DNA from: an uncultured Fimbriimonadales bacterium
Lineage (GTDB): Bacteria > Armatimonadota > Fimbriimonadia > Fimbriimonadales > GBS-DC
Direction: 5' to 3'
DNA length: 54,272 nt
NCBI GenBank assembly: GCA_937992175.1
Contig: CALKLF010000003.1
Location: 1 to 54,272, forward strand
The notes under the pieces are model-generated. The model worked only from the letters and a program-made list of their open reading frames with translations, was not told the origin of the DNA and ran no database searches. The stretch's first letter is position 1. Each line of letters begins with the position of its first letter. Position numbers and translations under genes: made by a program. Below are positions 43,566 through 51,274 of the stretch, one piece after another.

Positions 43566-44078
43566 ACGCCTCTGAGAGCCTCTTTCGTGTAGGGGGGTAC
43601 TTTCCACTACCCCCTGCGGTTAGACGCCCCTCAGAGGCGAAACTTAGGAATAAAACCGCGAAAGCGTGCATCGCGTGCAAAGCGTGTAAATGCGCGAGTA
43701 TGACGGCAATCAAGCCTCTGTGAAGTCCAGCGGATGGCGCGAAAAAACTAACGATTCGCCTCTGAATCGCCCTGAATCGGCAGGAATCGCGCGGTATGCC
43801 ACGAACAAAGAAACGCCTACCTGTTCTCGGCAGGTAGGCGAGTGGTGCTACCGCAGGTGCGGTCTACGGTAGCGAGCGAGAGATTCACCGTCCCTCGCGA
43901 AACTCCTGCAAGCCCCCTGCGAAGCCCCTCTGGAAAAATCGGGTTTCTCTGTTTCACCTGTGAAAAACAGAGGTTGGGTAGACCCATGGCCTTGCGAGGG
44001 TTTCTATGCGGTGGGTTTCACGAAACCACCATCGGTTGTAGACAACTCAGGTGGCGTCTACAGCGTATGGTGTCCCGC
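43566..44078. other. Gene-free right end of the element with hairpins
   Basis: No gene was recognised. Perfect inverted repeats include CGCCTACCTG/CAGGTAGGCG (43814-43823 and 43831-43840, 7-base loop) and TGTAGAC/GTCTACA (44037-44043 and 44056-44062), next to the right tRNA copy. GCTACCG/CGGTAGC lies at about 43847-43873 and CTCTGTTT/AAACAGAG near 43948-43973. Such a stretch could hold integrase arm sites, a terminator or an origin. Which one cannot be told. Confidence 0.6.
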
Positions 44079-44154
44079 GCCCCCGTAGCTCAACGGACAG
44101 AGCAGCGGCCTTCTAAGCCGTTGGTTGTGGGTTCGAGTCCCGTCGGGGGCGCCA
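44079..44154 (+). tRNA. tRNA-Arg (anticodon TCT), right copy / attR
   Basis: Same 76-base gene as at 37903 with one change: T-stem 3' base C to T (CCCGT instead of CCCGC), giving a G-T pair. Anticodon TCT, encoded CCA and all other stems are unchanged. It may be functional. The identical part extends a few bases upstream of the tRNA (CCGC). Confidence 0.93.
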
Positions 44155-44162
44155 CGCGCGCT

Positions 44163-45182
44163 CTATCCCATCACCAGCAACCGCTTGCCCGCCGTCATCG
44201 ACGCCTGATAGTCCGCGAGGGCGCGATGCACTTCACTCAGCGGATACCGTTCTGCAATCTCGGTGTGCAGCAGGTCGCCCAGCGCACGCTGAACCTGCCT
44301 GCCCAAACGCAGCTGCCCCCACACGCTGCGCTCCGCCAGCCAATCTGCAAGCCAGAAGCCCTCAATCTGTTTCTGCTCGAAAATCAGGTCGCGCGGGTCT
44401 GCCATGAGCGGCGATTCGGAGAGCGCGCCATAGAGGATCAACCGACTGCCCTCAGGCATCGCCTTTAGCACCCGTGCCGCGAGCATTCCCGAAACCGCTT
44501 CAAATGCGATTCGGGCGTCCAGCGTGTGGCAGATTTCGCGGAGCTGCGCGTCAAAATCGGGCGTTTCGCTGTTCAGCACATACCGCGTGCCCATCGAGCG
44601 CAGCAACTCCGCCTGTTCCTCGCGCCGCACGATGTGGACGCCCTCCACACCGAAGCGCTGGCTCAGGCGTACCAGCATCCGCCCCACGGCGCTGGCGGCG
44701 GCGGTCTGCACGAAGGCGCGCGCGCCGTCCTTGCGAACGATGTCCATCAGCGCCCACGCCGTGAGCGGGTTCACGATGAGCGTCGCGCCCTGCTCGTCGC
44801 TCACGGAGTCGAGGAGCGGGACGCAGCGCGTAGCGGAGGTGAGCATATACTCCGCCCAGGTGCCGTCATGCTGGTTGGGCGCGGCGCACGCCACGCGCTT
44901 GCCCAGCAGCTGACGGCTGAGCCAGTCGTCGCCGGTCGCCACGATGCGCCCTATGCCCTCCCAGCCCGGCACAACGGGCAGCGGCTTCAATACACCGTAC
45001 AGCCCCTTCAAGAACATCAGGTCGGACGGGTTGATAGGCGCAGCGCGCATTTTCACCAACACCTGCCCGCGCTCAGGCTTGGGCACGGTGCGCGTCTCGA
45101 TGCGCAGCGAGTCGGGCGCGCCGTCGTAGGCGTGCAGCACCGCCGCCTGCATCGTGTCCGGAATCGGTTCAATCGCTCTCAT
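44163..45182 (-). CDS. MDR-family NADPH-dependent oxidoreductase (quinone/enoyl reductase type)
   Basis: 339 residues. MQAAVLHAYDGAPDSLRIET, INPSDLMFLKGLYG, LPVVPGWEGIGRIVATGDDW and PLTAWALMDIV mark the zinc-free medium-chain dehydrogenase/reductase group (the zinc-ligand GHE is replaced by G-W-E-G). The central VQTAAASAVGRMLVRLSQRFGVEGVHIVRR is the Rossmann dinucleotide site. It resembles mitochondrial-type enoyl reductases and quinone reductases. ATG 45182 overlaps the SDR stop as ATGA, so the two reductases are coupled. Substrate unknown. Confidence 0.85.
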   Translation of the reverse strand: MRAIEPIPDTMQAAVLHAYDGAPDSLRIETRTVPKPERGQVLVKMRAAPINPSDLMFLKGLYGVLKPLPVVPGWEGIGRIVATGDDWLSRQLLGKRVACAAPNQHDGTWAEYMLTSATRCVPLLDSVSDEQGATLIVNPLTAWALMDIVRKDGARAFVQTAAASAVGRMLVRLSQRFGVEGVHIVRREEQAELLRSMGTRYVLNSETPDFDAQLREICHTLDARIAFEAVSGMLAARVLKAMPEGSRLILYGALSESPLMADPRDLIFEQKQIEGFWLADWLAERSVWGQLRLGRQVQRALGDLLHTEIAERYPLSEVHRALADYQASMTAGKRLLVMG

Positions 45183-45838
45183 TCGGGGATTAGATCCAGC
45201 GTCCCTTTCTGCTCGTTGTAGTAGGCTTCCAGGATGCGCAGGGCGACCTCATCGGGCTGAAGCGTTTTCGGCGGCATGCGGAACGGCACGCGCTCCCAGA
45301 ACCGCGTCGCCACCGCGCCCGGGCGCACGACGGTCACTTTCCAACGAGGATTCTCCTTCGCGACCACCTGTGCGAACACCTCCAGCCCTGCCTTCGCGGT
45401 CGCATACGCACTAAGACCCGGCAAAATCAGCTTCTCGCTCAGCGCGCCGATGTAAAACAGGTGCGGTTCGGGGCTGAACAGCGGGCTGAAAACGCGCGTC
45501 GCCACAAACGCGCCCGTCAGGTTCGCGTTCAGGATGCGCTGCCATGCGTCAATGCTCATCTCGTGGGTTTTCTGCGCCGTGATGTCGCCCACAGCGTACA
45601 CCAGCGCGTCGACCGAACGCCCGCCCAGCGACTGGAGGTGCGCTTCCAGCGACTGCACCGCCTGGGTCATCTGCGCGAAGTCGGCAACATCGCTCACGGT
45701 ATGCGCCCACTGCACGCCTTCAGCGAACCGTTCGGCATGACGCCCAATCGCCCAGACTTCCCATTCATCCTCTGAAAACGCCTTCGCAACGGACTGACCG
45801 ATAGAACTGTCTGCGCCGATTAATAGCAAGTGTCCCAT
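45179..45838 (-). CDS. Short-chain dehydrogenase/reductase
   Basis: 219 residues from ATG 45838 (the upstream extension to 45871 has no similarity). LLLIGADSSIGQSVAKAFSE is the cofactor glycine motif, NLTGAFVATRVFS includes the catalytic Asn region, the Ser lies in YIGALSEK, and Y-A-T-A-K in SAYATAKAGLEVF is the active Tyr-Lys pair. VVRPGAVATRFWERV closes the cofactor site. Gene pair with the MDR reductase; the substrate could be a carbonyl or fatty-acyl compound. Divergent from the nuclease gene at 45929. Confidence 0.88.
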   Translation of the reverse strand: MGHLLLIGADSSIGQSVAKAFSEDEWEVWAIGRHAERFAEGVQWAHTVSDVADFAQMTQAVQSLEAHLQSLGGRSVDALVYAVGDITAQKTHEMSIDAWQRILNANLTGAFVATRVFSPLFSPEPHLFYIGALSEKLILPGLSAYATAKAGLEVFAQVVAKENPRWKVTVVRPGAVATRFWERVPFRMPPKTLQPDEVALRILEAYYNEQKGTLDLIPE

Positions 45839-45875
45839 AGTGCGCGAATTGTACCTGAAAGATTGTCGCACCCCC

Positions 45876-45905
45876 TTGACATCCTGTCATTCATACTGGT
45901 ATAAT
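45876..45905 (+). promoter_or_regulatory. Consensus sigma-70 promoter
   Basis: TTGACA at 45876-45881 and TATAAT at 45900-45905 with an 18-base spacer. Both hexamers are perfect. It drives the nuclease gene at 45929, whose ribosome site AAGGAGGG is at 45916-45923. Confidence 0.85.
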
Positions 45906-45928
45906 CACCCCATTCAAGGAGGGAACAG

Positions 45929-46456
45929 ATGAACATCGTCTATTTTGACCTTGAGACGAAGTATCTGTCGGATGAAGTGGGAGGCTGGAGCAATATCGAG
46001 CGCATGGAGCTGGCGGTGGCGGTCACCTACAGCACGCAGCGCGGCGGGTTCGCCCACTACACGGAACGCGAAGTCGGGCTGCTCATCGATGAGCTGTGCA
46101 ACGCTGCCCTGGTGGTGGGGTTTAACATCCTGTGCTTCGACTATGTAGTGCTGCGTCCCTATACGACGCGCGACCTGCGCCAGCTGCCCAGTCTCGATAT
46201 CCTGCAGCACCTGGAGCAGCAGCTCGGACATCGCGTCCGACTCGACTCATGCGCGCAGGCGACGCTGGGCGCAGCCAAAGGCGGCGACGGCAAGCAGGCG
46301 GTACGCTGGTTCCGTGAGGGGCAGATCGACAAAGTAATCCACTACTGCAGGCAGGATGTGGATATTGTGCGGCGACTCCATGAATACGGCAAGCAGAACC
46401 GCCACATCTACATTCAGGATTACAGGATGCGCCGTAAGGTGGCGGTGAACTGGTAG
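45929..46456 (+). CDS. RNase H-like (DEDD-type) nuclease
   Basis: 175 residues. MNIVYFDLET gives the first two acidic residues (D7, E9), NILCFDY the third, and YCRQDVDIVRRLHEYG the fourth. It resembles the YprB/RNase_H_2 and helicase-associated 3'-5' exonucleases. It acts on DNA or RNA; its target is unknown. GAGG-rich ribosome site and a perfect promoter precede it. The phytase follows 32 bases downstream, so the two may be co-transcribed. Confidence 0.8.
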   Translation: MNIVYFDLETKYLSDEVGGWSNIERMELAVAVTYSTQRGGFAHYTEREVGLLIDELCNAALVVGFNILCFDYVVLRPYTTRDLRQLPSLDILQHLEQQLGHRVRLDSCAQATLGAAKGGDGKQAVRWFREGQIDKVIHYCRQDVDIVRRLHEYGKQNRHIYIQDYRMRRKVAVNW

Positions 46457-46488
46457 GAAACAGGGGCTTCAGCGCGAACCGACACGCC

Positions 46489-47496
46489 ATGCGGATTCTG
46501 CTCGGTTCTAAGACGCTGGAAGTGCGTCCCGTCGTACGCACTGCGCCGCTGCCCGACGACGCCGACGACCCTGCCATCTGGATCCATCCCCGTAATCCCC
46601 GCCTGAGCCTGATTCTGGGCACGAACAAAGCCCGCGCGCCCCGCGGAGCGATTGGCGCGTTCGACCTGAACGGACGCCTGCTTCAGCTGGTCTCGAACAT
46701 TAATCAGCCGAACAATGTCGATGTCGCCTACAATTTTGTGCTGGGGCGCGAGCGTATCGACATCGCCGTCGCGACGGAGCGCTACGCCAGCCGGTTGCGA
46801 ATCTTTCGGATTGACCCTGCCCGACGCCGCCTGGTGGACATTACCGACCCCGACGGCGCGAAAGTGTTCGTGGGCGAGGAGGGGGAACGCGCCATGCCGA
46901 TGGGGATTGCGCTCTATCAGGCGGGGCGCGGCGAGGTGCATGCGATTGTCTCGCGCAAGTCGGGTCCGAAGCAGGGCTACCTGCACCAGTATCGCCTCAC
47001 GCCCACGCGCAACGGTCGAGTGAGGGTGCAGTTTATTCGGGCGTTTGGCGCGTTCAGCGGCGAAGGCGAGATCGAGGCGGTGTGCGTCGACAGCGAACTC
47101 GGCTATGTCTACTACGCCGACGAGGGCGTCGGGATTCGCAAATACGCTGTCAACCCTGCCTTGCCCGAACGCGAACTCGCGCTGTTTGCGACCGACTACG
47201 AAGGCGACCAGGAGGGCATCGCCCTCTACGCGCCGAAACACGGCGACGGCTTCCTGCTCTGTACCGAGCAGATTGAGGGCGGCAGCAAACTCCATCTCTA
47301 CCCCCGCTTCGGTAGACAGTCGAAGCCCATCGCCACAATCAACACGGGCGCAGACGAGACCGATGGGCTGGACGCCAGCGCACACAACTTCGGCGCGCCG
47401 TTCGAATCGGGGCTGGTTGTCGCCATGAACAGCGAGGGGCGCAACTTCTGGCTCTACTGCTGGGCGGACATCGAAGCGGCGATGAAAAAAGCATAG
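46489..47496 (+). CDS. Beta-propeller phytase
   Basis: Hydrolyses phytate in a calcium-dependent manner. 335 residues with the family landmarks DDADDPAIWIHPRNPRLSLILGTNKA, INQPNNVDVAYNF, EGEIEAVCVDSELGYVYYAD-EGVGIRKYAVNP, DYEGDQEGIALY and ADETDGLDA. These supply the acidic calcium and substrate ligands of the six-bladed propeller. Unlike most family members it shows no signal peptide at this start. ATG 46489 has no good ribosome site, so the start remains open. It follows the nuclease gene by 32 bases. Confidence 0.88.
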   Translation: MRILLGSKTLEVRPVVRTAPLPDDADDPAIWIHPRNPRLSLILGTNKARAPRGAIGAFDLNGRLLQLVSNINQPNNVDVAYNFVLGRERIDIAVATERYASRLRIFRIDPARRRLVDITDPDGAKVFVGEEGERAMPMGIALYQAGRGEVHAIVSRKSGPKQGYLHQYRLTPTRNGRVRVQFIRAFGAFSGEGEIEAVCVDSELGYVYYADEGVGIRKYAVNPALPERELALFATDYEGDQEGIALYAPKHGDGFLLCTEQIEGGSKLHLYPRFGRQSKPIATINTGADETDGLDASAHNFGAPFESGLVVAMNSEGRNFWLYCWADIEAAMKKA

Positions 47497-47531
47497 CAGG
47501 AAACCGCGCCCCTGCATGGAATACTTAACCT

Positions 47532-48689
47532 ATGGCGCGAAGATACGGTTGGGCACGGGGCAGGTATGAGATTCCTCGCTGCGCTCGGAATGACGGTGTA
47601 GCGGGCGCAGATTTGTCATTCCGAGCGCAGCGAGGAATCTGGGCATTAGTTGCCTGCGCACTGCTGAGTGCAAGCCTTGCGAAGGCGCAGGAGCTGGAGC
47701 CGTACCTCAAGACCCGCGCGGCGCATAAAATCAAAAGCGCGACGCCGATTGCCGCGCTGGAGCTTGCCGTCGGCAAGCGCGTGCTGGAAGTGGAAGGCGT
47801 CGTGGTCGGCTCGGTAGCCGTCGGCGAGGCGCAGTCGGTGCTGATGGAGATCGAGCCAGGGCGCAGCATCGTTGTGGCGATTGGCGCAGGGCACGGCTGG
47901 CTCACGCGCGGGCAGGTGCGCATTCGCGCGATTGTGGAGGTGCAGCGTGAAAGCGAGTTAGTCACCCCCACCTATCGCCTGATTAGCGCGACATTCGCCA
48001 GTATGGTCGCGAAGTGGGAAACGCAACAACGCGCCTTGCAGCAGGCAAAGGCGCAGGCGCAAGCCAGAACGCCGAAGCCCCCCGAAACGCGCCCCCCATC
48101 GCGCGGCGCAGAGCTGAACAGTCGCGCCAGCACAAACGCCGCGCGCGCCGCCCAGCGTCCCAACCCTGCGCCCGACTGGGACACCTTCCGCGCCACGCTC
48201 CACCTCTATCAGCCTGAATATGCGCGATTCATCCGCAGTTGCAACCCACGCCTCTCGCAGCAGCAAGCTGACCAGATAGCGTGGGCGATTCTGCGCTTCA
48301 GTGCGCACTACGGCGTCGACCCGCGTTTCATCGTGGCGATTGTGCTGGTCGAATCAGGCTTCAACCCCGACGCCACCTCGCGCAAAGGCGCGGCGGGACT
48401 GGGACAACTCATGCCCGGCACCGCACGCGGACTGGGCGTGGTCGACCCCTACGACCCTATCCAGAACCTGCATGGCACGGTGAAGCTTGTGCGCGGGCAC
48501 TTAGAAAAATACTGGGCACAGACGGGCGACCCGAACGGCTGGGACCATGTAATCCTCGCGCTGGCGGCGTACAACGCAGGTTCGGGCGCAGTGCGCAAAC
48601 ACGGCGGCGTGCCCCCTTACCGCGAAACCCAGAACTATGTGCGCAAAGTCATCCGAGTCTATAAGCAGCTCTGCGGAATCCGTGAATGA
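47532..48689 (+). CDS. Lytic murein transglycosylase (SLT domain), repeat-extended N-terminus
   Basis: 385 residues. The SLT domain (about 255-380) has IVLVESGFNPDATSRKGAAG (catalytic Glu in ESGF), LGQLMPGTARGLGVVDPYDP, IQNLHGTVKLVRGHLEKYW and ALAAYNAGSGAV. It cleaves peptidoglycan in the periplasm. A beta-rich region (about 55-150) and an Ala/Pro/Arg linker precede it. The N-terminus EIPRCARNDGVAGADLSFRA is the translation of a family B repeat pair (47568-47640). The signal peptide core (ALVACALLSASLAKA) follows that repeat. rimI overlaps its end. Confidence 0.85.
   Translation: MARRYGWARGRYEIPRCARNDGVAGADLSFRAQRGIWALVACALLSASLAKAQELEPYLKTRAAHKIKSATPIAALELAVGKRVLEVEGVVVGSVAVGEAQSVLMEIEPGRSIVVAIGAGHGWLTRGQVRIRAIVEVQRESELVTPTYRLISATFASMVAKWETQQRALQQAKAQAQARTPKPPETRPPSRGAELNSRASTNAARAAQRPNPAPDWDTFRATLHLYQPEYARFIRSCNPRLSQQQADQIAWAILRFSAHYGVDPRFIVAIVLVESGFNPDATSRKGAAGLGQLMPGTARGLGVVDPYDPIQNLHGTVKLVRGHLEKYWAQTGDPNGWDHVILALAAYNAGSGAVRKHGGVPPYRETQNYVRKVIRVYKQLCGIRE
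47568..47640. repeat. Family B inverted pair inside the transglycosylase gene
   Basis: Left arm 47568-47594 (core TTCCTCGCTGCGCTCGGAAT), right arm 47615-47640 its complement, 20-base spacer. Translated in frame in both arms, upstream of the signal peptide. Confidence 0.88.
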
Positions 48690-49194
48690 TGAGGGCGAGA
48701 CGCTCACCATCGAGCGCATGTCCGAAGCGCACCTGCCCGAAGTGATGCCCATCGAGCGGGAGGTGTTTATGCCCGGCTGGTCTGAGGAGACTTTTCGCAG
48801 CGACCTGCGCAATCCGTCCACGCTGTATCTGAACCTGCGCCTGAACGGCAAGCTCGTCGCCTATGCGGGGATGTGGGTCGTGATTGACGAGGCGCACATC
48901 ACGAATGTCGCGGTCAAACCCGACTATCGTGGGCGCAAGTTCGCCCAGCGCTTGATTCATCGCCTGCTGAGCATCGCCCGCGAGCGTGGCTGCGTCAAGG
49001 CGTTCCTCGAAGTGCGCGTCAGCAACACCCCCGCACAGAAACTTTACGAAAAGTTCGGCTTCCGCCCCGTCGCCATACGCCCCAAATACTATGATAATAT
49101 CGAGGACGCGCTAATTATGTGGCTGGAGGGGCTGGATACGCCCGAATATGGGGAGACTCTGCGGGCTATCGAGGAAGAGTTTCGTCGGGGGTAG
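48682..49194 (+). CDS. rimI: Ribosomal protein alanine N-acetyltransferase RimI
   Basis: GNAT-fold enzyme that acetylates the N-terminal Ala of ribosomal protein S18. 170 residues from GTG 48682, which overlaps the transglycosylase stop. LTIERMSEAHLPEVMPIERE, FMPGWSEETFRSDLRNP, AHITNVAVKPDYRGRKFAQR (the acetyl-CoA R-x-x-G-x-G/A loop is R-G-R-K-F-A) and LEVRVSNTPAQKLYEKFGF with RPKYYDNIEDALIMWLE are the RimI signatures. The long frame to 48637 has no support. tsaB is not adjacent. Confidence 0.88.
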   Translation: MNDEGETLTIERMSEAHLPEVMPIEREVFMPGWSEETFRSDLRNPSTLYLNLRLNGKLVAYAGMWVVIDEAHITNVAVKPDYRGRKFAQRLIHRLLSIARERGCVKAFLEVRVSNTPAQKLYEKFGFRPVAIRPKYYDNIEDALIMWLEGLDTPEYGETLRAIEEEFRRG

Positions 49195-49545
49195 TTATTC
49201 GTCCCTGTTTTGCTGCGCCTGGGAGGTCTCAGAGGGGCGGAGCGCGCCCGATAAGACGAGAATCAACCCCCCCCCGATCAGTGCGACAAAGACCTGCAAC
49301 GCCATCGCAGCAGCAAGACTGCTTTGCACTGCTTTCAGCAGATTATTGGGAGGCGACAGAGTGGCGAGCCATACATACGGACAACTGCAACAGAAAGACA
49401 ACCCCGCTTATATAGACGCCGAAGAAGCTCGCTCGCTTTGCTGTCGGCGTAGCGTCGGTCGCAGCGAAGCCACCCACAGGCTAACTATAATCGGTATCTG
49501 GTACGACGCCAGCGTCAAAAATACCCGGCTGCTGGACGATTGCAC
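49195..49545 (-). pseudogene. Possible small membrane-protein gene broken by an in-frame TAA
   Basis: On the minus strand a TATAAT (near 49566) and AGGAGG lead to GTG 49545. The frame runs 45 residues (hydrophobic RVFLTLASYQIPIIVSLWVA), then TAA at 49408-49410, and continues in the same frame for about 70 residues with a second hydrophobic stretch (LAAAMALQVFVALIGGGLIL) ending at 49195. The second part includes a 9-G tract (49267-49275), which can slip. It may be one gene with a nonsense change, or chance. No family is recognised. It lies antisense to the plus-strand genes rimI and the ligase gap. Confidence 0.4.
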
Positions 49546-49738
49546 GAGAAATGCCTCCTGCGCCAATTATACCGATTACTTGCGCGTATCAGGAACCTAA
49601 CCGTCTTGAGATGCTTACCCTAAAAGCGCGCAGGCAACCAGCCTCGAAGAGTTCGAGCTGGAACTGCGCCGCTGAGCCTCCAACGACAGGAATCCCGCCC
49701 CGTGCGCCGAAATTGCCCGCGCGAGGAGGTCAACGACG

Positions 49739-51274
49739 ATGCTACTACATCAGATTATTGAGCGCGGGGCGGCGAGCCATCCAGAGAAACCCGCGCTTAT
49801 CTTCCGTGAGCATACGATTTCTTACGCCCAGCTGTGGGGCGCGGTGAACGCTTTCGCCAGAGGTTTACGCGAGGAGTTAGGCATTCAGGCAGGCGACCGC
49901 GTGGGCATCATGTTGCCCAACCTGCCGCAGTTCGTAATCACCTATCACGCGCTGGGCAGGCTGGGGGCGATTGCTGTCCCTGTGAACCCGCTGCTTAAAA
50001 CCCCCGAAATCGCCTACATCTGGAACGACGCAGGGGTCAAAGCCGCCGTCACTTTCCCGATGACGCTGGAAACCGTGCTACAGGCGAAACCTGAAATCCG
50101 CAGTATGCAAACGGTGCTGTTGGTGGGCGCGGAAGGCGAGCTGCCTGAAGGCGTGCGCCCGTTCGACAGCCTGATGAAGCCGCAGGGCGACCCCTTGCCC
50201 CCTGCCCCCGTGAGCGTGAACGAACCCGTCGTGTTCATCTACACTTCGGGCACGACTGGCTTCCCCAAAGGCGTCATGCTCTCCAGCGACAATATCCTGT
50301 TCGACGTGGAAGCCTGTCAGGCGATGCTGGAACTGGAGCCTGATGAGCGGTTCCTGACCGTGTTGCCCCTGTTCCACTCGTTCGGGCAGACGGTGTGTAT
50401 GAACTTCTGCCTGTGGCTGGGCGGAACCAGCGTGCTGATGGAACGCTTTATGCCGCAGCAAACGCTGGAAGCGCTGGAGAAGCACCGGCTTACGGTCTTC
50501 CCTGGCGTGCCCGCGATGTACGCAGCGATTTTGCATGTGCCCGCCGAGCGCGAGTACGACCTGAGCGCGCTCAAGTATTGCGTGTCGGGCGGCGCGCCGA
50601 TGCCCGAACCCGTGCAACGCGCCTTCGAACAACGCTTCAACTGCGCCATTCTGGAAGGCGACGGACCAACCGAGTGCGCTCCCGTGACCAGCGTGAACCC
50701 GCCGCCGCATAAAGGCGTGCGCAAAATCGGCTCCGTCGGGCTGCCTTTGCCTGGAGTGCAAATAAAAATCTTCGACGAAAACGATAACGAGCTGCCCATC
50801 GGCGAAATCGGTGAGATTGTGGTGCGCGGGCGGAATGTGATGCTCGGCTATTACAACAACCCCGAAGCGACCGCCGAAGCGATGCGCAACGGCTGGTATC
50901 ACACAGGCGATATGGGCAAGTTCGACGAGGACGGCTACCTGTATATCGTCGATCGCAAGAAGGATATGATTATCGTGGGCGGCATCAATGTGTACCCCAG
51001 CGAGGTGGAGCGCGTGCTGATGGAGCATCCAGTGGTGGCGATGTGCGCGGTGATTGGCAAGCCCGACCCGGAGCGCGGCGAGGTTCCGATTGCCGTGATT
51101 GTGCCCAAGCCCGACACGCAGCCCGACCCACGCGAGATTATCCGCTTCGCCCGCGAGCGACTCGCGAACTTCAAAGTGCCCCGCGAGGTGATTTTCCGCT
51201 CCGAGCTGCCACTCTCCAACACGGGCAAGGTGCTGAAGCGTCTACTCAAAAAGGAGCTGGAGCTGGAGAGTTGA
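49739..51274 (+). CDS. fadD: Long-chain fatty acid-CoA ligase (AMP-binding)
   Basis: Activates a carboxylic acid to its CoA ester through an acyl-adenylate. 511 residues. YTSGTTGFPKG is the P-loop of the ANL superfamily, followed by VLPLFHSFGQTVCMNF, the E-G-D-G-P-T-E-C motif, GEIVVRGRNVMLGYYNNPEA, WYHTGDMG, DRKKDMIIVGGINVYPSEVE and the C-terminal lysine in LSNTGKVLKRLL. Fatty acid is the likely substrate, but other acids are possible. GAGGAGG precedes ATG 49739. Its TGA overlaps the next gene's ATG by one base. Confidence 0.88.
   Translation: MLLHQIIERGAASHPEKPALIFREHTISYAQLWGAVNAFARGLREELGIQAGDRVGIMLPNLPQFVITYHALGRLGAIAVPVNPLLKTPEIAYIWNDAGVKAAVTFPMTLETVLQAKPEIRSMQTVLLVGAEGELPEGVRPFDSLMKPQGDPLPPAPVSVNEPVVFIYTSGTTGFPKGVMLSSDNILFDVEACQAMLELEPDERFLTVLPLFHSFGQTVCMNFCLWLGGTSVLMERFMPQQTLEALEKHRLTVFPGVPAMYAAILHVPAEREYDLSALKYCVSGGAPMPEPVQRAFEQRFNCAILEGDGPTECAPVTSVNPPPHKGVRKIGSVGLPLPGVQIKIFDENDNELPIGEIGEIVVRGRNVMLGYYNNPEATAEAMRNGWYHTGDMGKFDEDGYLYIVDRKKDMIIVGGINVYPSEVERVLMEHPVVAMCAVIGKPDPERGEVPIAVIVPKPDTQPDPREIIRFARERLANFKVPREVIFRSELPLSNTGKVLKRLLKKELELES

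Larger units (their letters stand above)
37903..44154 (+). mobile_element. 6.2-kb integrative element bounded by tRNA-Arg(TCT) copies
   Basis: Two tRNA-Arg(TCT) genes, 75 of 76 bases identical, lie 6.1 kb apart in the same orientation. Between them are only plus-strand genes: tyrosine integrase next to the left tRNA, an unknown helical protein, a ribbon-helix-helix-like protein, a primase/TOPRIM/ATPase protein, a phage-type DUF669-like protein and a further unknown. Outside, housekeeping genes resume at once on both sides. This is the classic layout of an integrated plasmid, satellite or integrative element. No structural, packaging or conjugation gene is visible. Both tRNA copies are full length, so the element seems to carry a complete tRNA rather than only its 3' part. 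Confidence 0.88.

Noticed and set aside
43842-44468. Plus-strand frame crossing the right tRNA copy
   Set aside because: It reads through a tRNA and into the antisense of the MDR reductase, with no ribosome site or family pattern.
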